Source of the DNA: Skeletonema tropicum
Taxonomy: Eukaryota; Bacillariophyta; Thalassiosirophyceae; Thalassiosirales; Thalassiosiraceae
Direction of reading: 5' to 3'
Length of the DNA stretch: 64,000 nt
Assembly: GCA_037178625.1 (NCBI GenBank)
Contig: CM074130.1
Location: 3,968,001 to 4,032,000 of the forward strand
Under the pieces are notes generated by a model. It made no database searches, was not told where the DNA came from, and saw only the letters and a list, made by a program, of their open reading frames with translations. Below, one piece after another: positions 46,901 to 56,969 of this stretch. The position numbers were made by a program, and so were the translations under genes. Each line of letters opens with the position of its first letter. Position 1 is the first letter of the stretch.

Positions 46901-48190
46901 ACAATATGCTCGTATGTTGGTGGTTTCTCAGTTGCATTGTATGCAGCGAAGGCGGTGTTGTTTGGAAGGGTGTTTATTGATGAAATGAGCTCGCCTACAA
47001 CTGCAAGTCCGGCTGGTCTCATATTTATGACGATGGCGCTTGCTTTTACGGGGAAGGGCGCTGCAGGAGCAGGAGCCGTGTTTGTGGCATCATTTCTACA
47101 CCTTGCCCTTCTCCTATGGTTCATCTACATGTCACTTGCGTACCAGACGATGCCAGACCCGAGTTGGTTTCCTAATACTATCGGGATTGGTCTTTGTGCT
47201 GTAAAGGTTTGGTTTTACAACCCGCTCTGTGGCCACTTCCTTATTGCCATGACGCTGATGCTCACATTCCTTTACTATCCCATTAGGTGAGTATTTCCTA
47301 TGCCATTATTTTACAAAGTTACGTTGCCTTATCATCACTCACATTGTCAACTTTCACACCCAGTCTGATTCGAGTTGCACTGAATGAAAAAATGTCTTCT
47401 ACGATCTGTTGGATGCAAATGATATGTCCAGCGATTTCCCTCTACTCACTTGCAATTGTAATGCAACCATCATTCAAAGAGGAACGCCCCGACATTTCTA
47501 ATTTCCAAACAATGCAGAGATCTGTTTACCTCCCTAGTATGACTTGTCCTGTTCGGATTGTGTATCATTGGTATGCTATCCAGTCTTCATGGTCTAGTTG
47601 TACGTTGGAAACAAATTCAGAAAGAAGAGTTCACTCCAGCACATGCAGCATATAGCTTTCCTCTGCTCATGCATGCATTGGCAGTGCAGGCTTATCGAAG
47701 CAGCTTGGGGTTCTTCTCTGAAACGGGAGAAGTTAATCCAGCTCTCAAGTATGCTTTGGAAATCTACTGGGTAGTGTTGGTCACGGTTGGAAGCTTCGTT
47801 GCAGTTGTTTGCGTGTTGATGTATTTATCATTCCTTCCATCCTGGATCGATGTCAATACGTGTGATGAAGTAGAGCCTCCAGCGCCAAACGAAACGTCCA
47901 TGTTTGAAACTGTTACATGGGGAGAATCATTGATTCAACCATACGTCAGCCCGACCATTTTGCAATCAAATGAAGCAGGTGTACTAGTCATGACGCATGA
48001 CTACGAGAACAACTGGGACGCTCTTGTGAGAACGAAGAATGTCCCAGCTGTGGGGTTCGAGCCTATGATGAGAAGGAGAACATTTAATCGAGAGCGTGAT
48101 GCTTTGAAGCACCTCGTAGGGGGTCAAGATGTGATTCATGAGGGAGACGAATCACATGATGACTTTTGTTTTGACGATGTAAATGTGTGA
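43986..48190 (+). CDS. SLAC1/TehA-type anion channel with giant disordered N-terminus
   Basis: The C-terminal part (about 46670-48190) is a multi-span membrane protein: 'AAAISFSIVLLGIVWLRRAE', 'TASPAGLIFMTMALAFTGKG', 'MPDPSWFPNTIGIGLCAVKV', 'STICWMQMICPAISLYSLAI' and later helices to 'VLVTVGSFVAVVCVLMYLSF'. The Trp-Phe-Pro motif and the 'W.QM..PA..LY' helix fit the voltage-dependent anion channel (SLAC1/TehA/TDT) family, which moves nitrate, chloride, malate or sulphite. An intron at 47287-47363 (GTGAGT..CCCAG) keeps frame. Upstream lies a Pro/Asn/Gln/Gly/His-rich and then Lys/Arg-rich segment of about 880 residues starting 'MSGSKACGDDQ'; it shifts frame near 44350, 44790, 45620 and 46400, and once more near 47550. 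Whether this entire tail belongs to the channel is not certain. Confidence 0.65.
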
Positions 48191-48364
48191 GCATGGTCAA
48201 TCAATTATGTGTGTACATTAGGCAGAAACTCAACAGTTTGAAGCTGTTGACTTGATGTCACGACGTAGTGTTGGAAATTCCTATACAATTTTTGCTATTG
48301 ATAATTAGTGAATAGGAAGCAAGAATTGATACTGATGTGACATTAGAATGCCATCATCTATTGT

Positions 48365-49590
48365 CTATGCATCTTTGCCCTTGTAACGCTTGCACTCATC
48401 CACCAACCAGCCGACAGCCTCTTCCGGAGTTCCTTGCATGACACCATGTCCCAAGTTTAGCAAGTGCTTTCCAGGTCCTCCAGCCTTATCAATACAATCT
48501 CTGACAGCTTCTTCAATCTGCTCCTTTGTTCCAAACAAGATGGTAGGATCAATATTACCCGAGATTGGAACATCCGGTCCAAGAATCTTACGCTGCCTCT
48601 GCCATATCGACTGACCAATCCACAGCAATCATATCAGCTCCCATATCCCGCTGTAATTCCAAATACGATGATCCACCATTGGCAAAGTAAATCACAGGAA
48701 CGTCGGGGTATTTCTCCTTGATGATTTTGATAGCCTTTTGTGCTGCTGGTTTGCCAAATTGTTCAAATTGCTTTGGACTCAATTGATGTGCCCATGATTC
48801 AAAGACTTGGACAACCTGTGCTCCACATTCTATTTGATGACATCCGTAGTTTCCAATCATGGTGGCAAGTTTGTCAAGGAATGCAGTCATAGCCTTGGAC
48901 GATCCATCGTCATCGGCCATCATCATTTTCTTTGTGCGGAGGCAGTGCTTGGATGATTTTCCTTCAATAGTGTAAGCCGCCAATGTAAATGGAGCACCCA
49001 CGAACCCAATTAAACTAGTATTGGCCTCCTCTGCCTCCTTGCTAAGTGATCCCAAAATCTCTCTGATGAATGGCAGTGTTTTGTCAAAATCCACATCCGC
49101 CACATCTGCCAGCTTGGCCACATCCTCATCATTTCGTACCTCTGTGGATATCACCGGTCCAATACCTTTGACAACATCAAACTCAATCCCCAGTGTGGGC
49201 AATGGAGTTAAAATATCGGAAAACATGATGATGCCATCCATGCCATACGCACGATGGCATTGCAGACTTAATTCAATGGCCATACTGGGAGTTTCCGAAC
49301 GTTCACGAAAGGGATATTTATCCGAATACTGACGAAAGGCCGACATGTACCGACCAGCTTGACGCATGAGCCAAACGGGAGTACGCTCGACTTGTTCTCC
49401 TCGTGCGGCACGGATGAGAATGTCGCGATCTCCGGCGTTGGAGGCGACTTCCTCTTGGACTGCTGCTGCTGCTTCAGTTGTGGATTGGATCATGCATGAT
49501 GCTGCTGGGCGGGGATGGGAGGACCGTCGGTGCGAATGCCGAGCTGGTGGCGAGGAGGGCGATGCTTAGTAGGGCCCGTGGGAAGATCAT
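48365..49590 (-). CDS. hemE: Plastid uroporphyrinogen III decarboxylase
   Basis: The enzyme removes four carboxyl groups from uroporphyrinogen III to give coproporphyrinogen III for haem and chlorophyll. Visible motifs: 'PVWLMRQAGRYMSAFRQ' (substrate-binding Arg residues), 'IIMFSDILTPL' (key Asp), 'GFVGAPFTLAAYTIEG' (Tyr) and 'HLLNLGHGVMQGTPEEAV' (His). The 5' end encodes 'MIFPRALLSIALLATSSAFA' followed by Pro, a signal peptide with the diatom plastid 'AFAP' cleavage motif. The presequence and the mature part are one base out of frame (near 49500), and a second shift near 48600 separates the last 80 residues ('RKILGPDVPISGNIDP'). Both look like consensus indels, since every catalytic residue is kept. 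Convergent with the SLAC1-like gene. Confidence 0.85.
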
Positions 49591-49960
49591 GGTGATAGGG
49601 TTGGTGTTCTTTGAAATTTGTGAGGCAAAGATCTCCTTCATTTCAGCGGAGAGAGTGTGAAACGTGGAGGCAATTCAACCTATTTTTGCGAAAAGATGGC
49701 GATGAGGAGGAGAGAGATGTCTTAAAAACAGAGGAATCGAGCAAGCAAGAAAGGATTCCTCAGCTCTCTCTCTTGTTGGTGTTGGTTGGCGGAAGTTGGC
49801 AGTTAGAGTACCACCAAGACAAGCCCATATTGTAGGAGGGAGGCAGCTCATTATTTATTCATCTATCAGCTTGGGCTCTCATAGAATCATTAGCCATAAT
49901 TAACACAGTCCAGGCACACACATCGATCCTAAATAATCTTCTCCTCTAATAATGTCAATG
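49591..49960. other. Intergenic
   Basis: Upstream DNA of hemE and downstream of the MFS gene. No gene recognised. Confidence 0.5.
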
Positions 49961-51835
49961 CTATGTTAAAGTGCCAACTGGCGATGATGAAGAAGATCTA
50001 TCCCCTGCGCCGCCGTTTCGAACTCTTGGCAGTGAAAGCTTTGTTGCCAATGGTCTATGTTGGTATGAATCATCGTCATCTTCATTCTGAAAATACATAT
50101 CGTCATCATCTCTCATAACTCGTTCACCATTACTGATTCGAGTTGCGGCATTGCCATGCCCCGAACCTCGCTCTCCTCCAGAGATGTACGACCAAAAGAA
50201 TGTGATCAAAAGGGGACTTGAGATGGACATTAAACCAATAATCAACCACATTGTCTTGCTATGCCGTTCTTCACCTTCTTCCAAGTTCTCGGGGCAATAT
50301 TTCTGAAGCAAAACTCCGCTGATAACACCAACTGGCAGCTTCGCTAAAAATAGTGGGGCTGAGCTTAAAGCCATATAGGTTCCTTCTCGGCCCTCAGGAG
50401 CAACAGTTGTCGTATAATCATACAGTCTTGGACTCCATATCGCCTCTCCAATTGATAGGGTGATGACGAACATTACACATGCCGGCAATGAAGTCGAGAG
50501 TACCAAAAAGAAGACACTCAAAGCACTGACATACGTCCCATAATGAATCATGACCAGTGGATCTACCGAGGAAGTCGCAGCAGTTATAATTGGAACCAAA
50601 ATGATAATCAGTGCTGGGTTGATGGAATACACTGCACCTTTCGGCGTGTTTTCGCCAAATTCACGAATCATGTATTTGGGTAGTGTTCCATCCAAATGAC
50701 GGAATATCATTCGGACGTTGAGTGTAAGTAGTACCACCAAGAGGAACCGTCGAAAATTGGGAGTTCTGATTGTTTCAGAGAGAATGTTAAGTGTGTCACC
50801 TTGAATTGGTTGAAATGTTGAGACTGTCTTGTTCAATCTTGCTTCTGGAAGAGTCGGTCATACGGCTATCATCATCCATAGTACTATCATTGTCCATGTC
50901 ATCATCTGTTGCCGAGGGTACGTTGGAGTTTGAGTCGACCTTTATTTCACGTACACTGAATGCAACAAACACTGCGAACGAAATTGGCAATCACGCCATG
51001 ATAATATTATTCCACGATTACTCGTCATTCTCCATACCGCAGCAGTCATTGTTGTTGTTGCATCGTCATTATATTCATTGGCAGCCTCTTCATTGTCGCT
51101 ATTGTTATTACATATCTCGTCAAGACATCCACCAAGAGGCCCAGCAATCAAGGCACCAACATTCATAACAACATAAAACAAACCAAATGCAAAACCCCGA
51201 TTTTCATTGTTTGTATATCTCCTCAACCCAATTGTTAATACCGGGATACCAAGGCAGTTGGCCAGTGGAAGCGAAATCAATGTACAAAATAACAAGACAT
51301 GCTTGGAAGTACATATGAACAACATGACGCGCGTGACAAAACTTAAAATGAATCCGATACGCAAACACTTCGCCACACCCAACTTATCAATGATTGTCCC
51401 AGTAAACAATCCAAATACAGTGATGAGTGCCCCCCATGCTCCGTAGATGGTCCCAGCTTCGACATCGGACATGCCAAAGTCTTCACTGAGGAAGAGAGTG
51501 AAGACTAGTGAGAAGGAAAAGTAGGCGTAGGAGTCGAGGAATTTGAGTATGTAGGCTTTGTACAGTTCTGGTGGGGAGGATGAGAGGGAGTGGAATCCGA
51601 TGGATACTTGCTGTAGCTGGCTTTGGAAATAATTGCGCATAGAGAATGAAGATGTCATTGTAGGATTTGTGTTGTTAAGTGTATGGGGAAGCGACTGATT
51701 TTCATTTATGTTCGAACTGTCAATGTTATGGACGCGTTTTGTAGAATCACTTCCAGTGATGCTGCCGCTGCTAGACGAAGACTTTTTAGAACTGAAGAGC
51801 GGTGAACTACTGCGTGATCGATTCGATAGGGGCAT
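49961..51835 (-). CDS. Major facilitator superfamily transporter
   Basis: It starts 'MPLSNRSRSSSPLFSSKKSS', a Ser-rich cytosolic tail, followed by six helices in the N-half ('FLDSYAYFSFSLVFTLFL', 'AGTIYGAWGALITVFGLF'), with the MFS loop motif 'GTIIDKLGVAKCLRIG', an acidic central loop ('SATDDDMDNDS') and six more helices ('FLLVVLLTLNVRMIF', 'PALIIILVPIITAA', 'LPVGVISGVLLQ'). The substrate cannot be told. Frame shifts near 51000 and near 50840 break the open frame inside and after the sixth helix; the topology reads correctly if they are ignored. Confidence 0.75.
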
Positions 51836-52371
51836 TGGTTAGAGGAGGTTTGACTACTTATGTATCTCGGTAGGTCGAGCATTGCTCGTGCCGGCTAAGG
51901 AATCGGAACCTCGGATTTTGGGGAGCCATTATTTTGAATTTACTTCTTGTTGGCGCAAAAAATGATGGTTCCCGCAAAAATGATGGTTCCCGCAAAATCT
52001 CCGTACCTCAATCGCTAGATAGTGTCCACGTAGTTGCCCGCCTTGGTACTTGCCCGTCCACAGAGTTGCCCGCTGGAAAATCCGGACACTGGAAGTCCGA
52101 ACACTAACAGAAAACGTGTTCCGTAATTGCCCGTCCACCGTAGTTGCCCGCCCCGACGAGCGAACGCACCCGCGGGCAACTACATACGGTGGACACACTG
52201 AACTGCGAAATAATGAAGTCGACGCAGCCAAACATCAAGCAACGCTCTACGCTCTACAATCAAGAGATCAATAACATTCGGGTCATACCATTCTGGTTAA
52301 GCTGGTAGACAGGGAAGAAGGACAATCTGGACGAACTGCTCTGCGTTGAGGAGGAAAAAAAGCATAGAAAA
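51836..52371. other. Divergent intergenic region with repeated 'ttgcccgcc' motifs
   Basis: Contains two adjacent copies of AAAAATGATGGTTCCCGC (about 51957-51992) and five 'ttgcccg(c/t)' motifs. Promoters of the MFS (minus) and TIM22 (plus) genes must lie here. Confidence 0.5.
52022..52196. repeat. Small inverted-repeat (foldback) element
   Basis: GTGTCCACGTAGTTGCCCGC (52022-52041) is matched in reverse complement by 52172-52196 except for an insertion of five bases ('ataCg' side). A third copy of the inner part lies at about 52132-52151 in direct orientation. No clear target duplication. Confidence 0.55.
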
Positions 52372-53181
52372 ATGTCGTCGTCATCACAATCACTGGCGTC
52401 AGAGGTGGCGGCGCAAGAGCAATCACCCACATCATATCAACCGCCCTCCATCTATCAATCCATCATGAGCGGCTCAACCTCTCTCTCGTCAGCACATTAC
52501 ACAGCACAAGGTGCTCTGCATCAAGCAGTACAATTATATGGCTCTAATGAGGTTACAAATACCCCTGCTGGACCATTGATAAATCCAAATGAAAATACTG
52601 ACGGTAATAGCACTACACAATCCGCAAGAAAAATGTCAAATAATCTCAATAACAATAACTTGACACTAGGAGCACTTACCATGAGAGCACTCCCTTATCC
52701 CCAACCATGGTCACCTTCCAACTCATCCCCGGCTGAACTTCCACCCAATTTTGACTGGCTTTCAGAATCATGCGGAGGGAAAGCTGCCATAGGAATTATC
52801 GGTGGTGGCGTTATGGGATTACTCATGGGTGTTTTCATGGGTGCCTTGACTGATATGACACCACCAGTTACGATTATTGAAGGGAAGGAGGTACCACAGG
52901 CTCCATTGAAAGAACAGGTGCGCACAACACTACGAGCTACTGCGGACAAATCCTTGTATTGGTGTCGACAATTTGCATTCATTACGGGGGTGTTTGGTGG
53001 ATCGGAGTGCTTGGTAGAAAAGTATCGGGGGAAGCATGATGTTTGGAATGCTGTGGTGAGTGGATGTGTGACTGGGGCGGCTATGCAGGCGAAGCAGGGA
53101 CCGCAGGCGAGTGCTGTTGGGTGTGGTGGGTTTGCGGTCTTTAGTTTGGTGATTGATAGTGTGATGGGAACGCATAGTTAA
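52372..53181 (+). CDS. TIM22: Mitochondrial inner-membrane translocase subunit TIM22
   Basis: 269 aa, single exon. The first ~120 residues are a Ser/Asn/Gln-rich extension. The Tim17/22/23 fold follows: 'CGGKAAIGIIGGGVMGLLMG', 'LYWCRQFAFITGVFGGSECL', 'VEKYRGKHDVWNAVVSGCVT' and 'AVGCGGFAVFSLVIDSVM', with the Gly-rich helices and the conserved 'K....D..N....G..TG'-type segment. TIM22 inserts carrier proteins into the inner mitochondrial membrane. The frame is intact. The N-terminal extension is longer than in yeast or plant TIM22. Confidence 0.88.
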   Translation: MSSSSQSLASEVAAQEQSPTSYQPPSIYQSIMSGSTSLSSAHYTAQGALHQAVQLYGSNEVTNTPAGPLINPNENTDGNSTTQSARKMSNNLNNNNLTLGALTMRALPYPQPWSPSNSSPAELPPNFDWLSESCGGKAAIGIIGGGVMGLLMGVFMGALTDMTPPVTIIEGKEVPQAPLKEQVRTTLRATADKSLYWCRQFAFITGVFGGSECLVEKYRGKHDVWNAVVSGCVTGAAMQAKQGPQASAVGCGGFAVFSLVIDSVMGTHS

Positions 53182-53383
53182 GATTGTTTTGAGTTGGTAT
53201 ATGAGAGGCTAAGAGTTGTTGGGGCTTGTTGGGGCAGTAGACAACATTATCTTAACTTTAAAAGTGTTGAAATGCACTGAAATTAAAATACTAATACAAG
53301 ATCCCCTCATCCTAAATGTTCAATGAAGGAGCATTTGACATTTACCTGACGCCTATCTTGCTTCTCTGAAACTTGTGTACAAA

Positions 53384-54059
53384 TTATTGCTTTGCTCTGC
53401 ATATGTTACTTATTGGAAGGCGCAAGCATGAAATTAGAGAGCAACAAAAGCTAGCCGTTTGTACACCATTAATAAACAATTGCTCGTTTTGTGTGACGTT
53501 ATACACTGCCTTTGCAGTACCACGTGCTTTGGCCTCGGCATCTTTGGCGGCCTGAATGTCATCGGGGACGGTTGCTACGCTCCGATTGTAACATATGCGC
53601 GTAACTTCATCGTGATCGTCTATCGCCCTGGTTGCTTCTTTGTTGAAACATGAACAACATGCTACTGGTGCTGTTGATTGTAGACGAGCATATAAAATTT
53701 TGTAAGAGTCTCTTGTTAGTAGATGATAGTATCCGAATCCTAGAGAACCTGCTCCGTAAACATAATCTGGTGTCTTCATAGGTTCCTCTTTCGCTTGACC
53801 TTTGATGAAGCACAGTTCGCCTCTGGCTGTTTTACCACCGTTTGGATTGACCCACATCGTGCGCCCCGCTTGTATAGATAGAGGATATTTTGCGTAGGAA
53901 CTTGTGAGTTCCTATCGAAGGATTTGTGAAGATTTGTGAGATGATTATGCGATGAAGACAATTGAGCATCTTCCATAAGTATACCAAGCAACAACTTACC
54001 GGAGCTACGCGTGCCATTTTCGCATTGACTTCGTCTGCACGTGCTTTTGAAATAACCAT
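53384..54059 (-). CDS. Small unknown protein, two exons
   Basis: Exons 54059-54000 and 53911-53384; intron GTAAGT..GATAG keeps phase 0 and gives the natural text 'ARVAPELTSSYAKYPLSIQA', 195 aa. Conserved-looking core 'GRTMWVNPNGGKTARGELCF' and 'YVYGAGSLGFGYYHLLTRDS'; an Ala/Lys-rich helix near the end. No signal or membrane segment is certain. The 3' end could instead splice further. I do not recognise the family. Confidence 0.65.
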
Positions 54060-54518
54060 GGTTGTTGATTTGTTAGCGTGATAATAATTATGACACCATT
54101 AGCAATTAGGTGGTACGTGGTTTGCAGCTGTTTGCTTGTGATGCCCGCTCACATCTTACCTACCTACATCTTTGCTACATATGTACTTGTAGCTTGCTAC
54201 TTCTTGATCTTGCTTTTTTGAGTCACTGAAAAAGCTCGAGCAAAGTTTCTTCCGACGGTCGTATCGTGACCGTATCGTGTCCGATGCGACTTCTTCGAGT
54301 ACAGTCTCAACTCAATGTGGGTGTTAGTTGGTAGGTATTGTGATTTAAGTAGTTCTTCTGGTTCATTCTAAATCTTTGACCAAGTAACATTTAGATAACA
54401 ATTATTCACAGCTATGATGATCTTTTCGCAGATGGAAGATATGAGCACCACACACAGAAACCAATTAAAAACGTAACATGAGGAGGCTCTCTCTCTCATC
54501 AACATGATCTCAATCGGC
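54060..54518. other. Intergenic
   Basis: Promoter side of the small unknown gene and 3' flank of the ankyrin-AAA gene. No gene recognised. Confidence 0.45.
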
Positions 54519-56411
54519 TTAATTAAGACCTTCCATTGCTGTCTCGATGTCTTGACGTAATATGAGTTGAGGATCAACCTCTTGCTCTTCAAACTGACTC
54601 GATCTGATACGCTTGCGAACCTCTGTCCTTGCACCTGCCAGTAACAATTCACTAACACGTCCATTCCTTTCGCTTCTCCAAAATGTATCTGTCTGCTTCT
54701 GTAGTAGTTTGGCAATGTAGTCGACCCTAACAGTTTCGTCGAGATAAAAACCCTTCGCGTGCACAAGATCTACAAAGATTTCTGCTAGCTCTTGACATGT
54801 ATAATCAGGGAACTCAAAGGTCACGTCAAACCTACGACGTAATTCTTCATGACGAGCCAAGAACAAATTCATTTCTGTTGGAAATCCTGCCATAATCACC
54901 AAAGGTGAATCCCTTCCAGCCTCATCCGTATCAATACTCCTCATGATTTCAGTCATGGCATCATTACCTGCGTTCTCAGCTCTCGACCTCTTCGATGTCA
55001 TACCAAGAGTATATGCCTCGTCAATAAATAGAATGCCACCCCTAGCCTCCTCGAGAACCTCACGAGTTTTGGCAATCGTACCTCTTTGATCCCCTGCAAT
55101 CAGATCCATCCTCTCCACTTCTAGAAACTTTGGCTTGCGCAAGATTCCCAATTCATGATACACCTTGGCAAGCAGTCGTGCCACTGCTGTCTTTCCGGTG
55201 CCAGGGTTACCGAAGAAGATCATATGGGGAGCACGTGGACGACCGCCAGTATCACTAAGGGTTGCACCAAGCAGGGCAGCAGAAAGTCCACGAATACCAT
55301 TGCCATGGTCAGGTAGGAGAGATTCACGAAGGTCACAGATTTCAGTGGTTCGGCGTAATCCTCGAATCTAATGGGAAGAATGGATTGTGTAAGAGAGACT
55401 CATTTCAAATCATGAGAGAAGAAAAAACGATTGTTTTCTGCAGACTCGATGCACTCACCTGACACTTGATATGCTCCAATCCAACAATACTTGAAATCAA
55501 ATCTTCCACTCTATCTCTTACACCACCGAAGTCATTATCCTGGTCATCATCTCCTTGTTTATTAGCTCCCTTACTTCTCTTCAACACAGCCTCCAAAATG
55601 GCATTTTCAATCGCCATCTGCTGCTTCCTAGCAGCATCACCCGAACTTCCACCACGACGTGACGACGACATGGCTCCCCCATCCACCATGGCATTACTCA
55701 ATGAAATTTCCAATTCATTCGGATCAATCCCAGCAGAGTACAGTGCCTGGGGATAAGCAATCTGCCAACCTACGGACTGCGGCTACAGCATCCTTAAAAT
55801 CCCGCCCTTGACGTCCCCCACTCCCACGTACAGTGAGTAACTTTCGTTCCAGAGCATCCGCACGTTCCATAAACTTCTCAGCCTTTTGACGACGAGTCAT
55901 CTCTGGAGGAGGCGGACGTCCCTCCAACAACGCCAACACTTGCTCACTCGTACTTTCATCTGCAAGAGCCAAATCCAGAGCGGTCATCCCATCATCATTC
56001 TGTAGATGCAATGCATCGGGATATGCGTCCACGAGTAGTTTGACCACCTCGGCAGTTGCTGAATTAGATGCGGCCATGTGCAAGTGGCAAACTTCCGTAC
56101 TGGTTGCGTGCCGATGCCCCCTCGGGATAGTGTACCAATAACAATTCGACAGTGTCTGGTGGGGCTTGCCACATGGCTGCCTGGTGCAATGGCAAATTGC
56201 CCACACCATTTGGAAGACTTGCCCCCTGTGGATAGGCCTTGAGGAGGGCATCGATCACATCTTGTGAGGCCTGGAAGGAACATGCTGCGTGGAGGGGGAG
56301 ATTGCCGCGATCGTTTACCCGAGCTGCCTCTTCTGCGAATTGAGGAGTTTTGGATCGGCTGAGTAGGGCACCGAAGCCCTTGCATAGCTCGTGTAGGGTT
56401 GTGTCGGACAT
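54519..56411 (-). CDS. Ankyrin-repeat + CbbX/SpoVK-type AAA+ ATPase, copy 1
   Basis: Exons 56411-55460 and 55367-54519 (intron GTGAGT..CATTAG). Begins 'MSDTTLHELCKGFGALL'. Four ankyrin-like units ('RGNLPLHAACSFQASQDVID', 'VGNLPLHQAAMWQAPPDTVE') precede a helical linker and the AAA+ module: 'VGLEHIKCQIRGLRRTTE', Walker A 'FFGNPGTGKTAVAR', Walker B 'GGILFIDEAYTL', sensor 'LVIMAGFP', arginine-finger region 'ARHEELRRRFDVTFEFPDY'. CbbX relatives remodel partner proteins (Rubisco in red-lineage plastids); here no plastid presequence is seen, so the target is unknown. Frame shifts are needed near 56085 and 55750. Lies head-to-head with copy 2. Confidence 0.8.
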
Positions 56412-56969
56412 TGCAATAGTATTTGGTGTATGTATATATTTGGTGTGACTGTTGGATGTTACTCGTGCATTACCAATTGCTGCTTCTCAATCCATGGGCC
56501 GTCTAACTACAAAGATGACACCTGCTATGTTGTTCGATGCACTGCAACAAGCAAGCGCTATTCTAACTTTCCGTTTGAGATTAGATAAGCCGTTCGCCAT
56601 GACCTTGCCTCGCCCAAACCAAACAAAATTTGGGAATGCTGTCAGAAGGCGCAGTTATTCATATTGATTCCTCTGTACATTCTCATTTTTTTCAACTCCC
56701 TTTCCTCCTCCTGAAAAAGGGCTTATCGACTACTTACCTCCATGACGACATCATTGACAAAGCAAGCGGTGGCGTCACTACCATTCCAACTAAAATGAAC
56801 GAAGAGGACCTCACAAGTGCCAGCCGTCGCATCCGCGAGGGTGTCACTGGCAAAAAATCATCGGCACCCATCCAAACTGCACCCTCCTCTGAAAAAGACA
56901 TTGCTCCATCCTCCAAACGGTCCGCGGCAGTAGCTGCAGCCTCGGAACGTAATCGCTCAATCTGCACCC
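56412..56969. other. Shared divergent promoter region of the AAA+ pair
   Basis: From 56796 an open frame 'MNEEDLTSASRRIREGVTGK' runs toward copy 2 and ends out of frame with it near 56955 ('AAVAAASERNRSI'). It could be the true N-terminus of copy 2 if one base is wrong; otherwise the region is non-coding. Confidence 0.45.

Noticed and set aside
53860..53999. Acceptor at 'tatacaag' for the small unknown gene
   Set aside because: It breaks the phase; the acceptor 'cgatag' at 53912-53914 keeps the frame and gives natural sequence.
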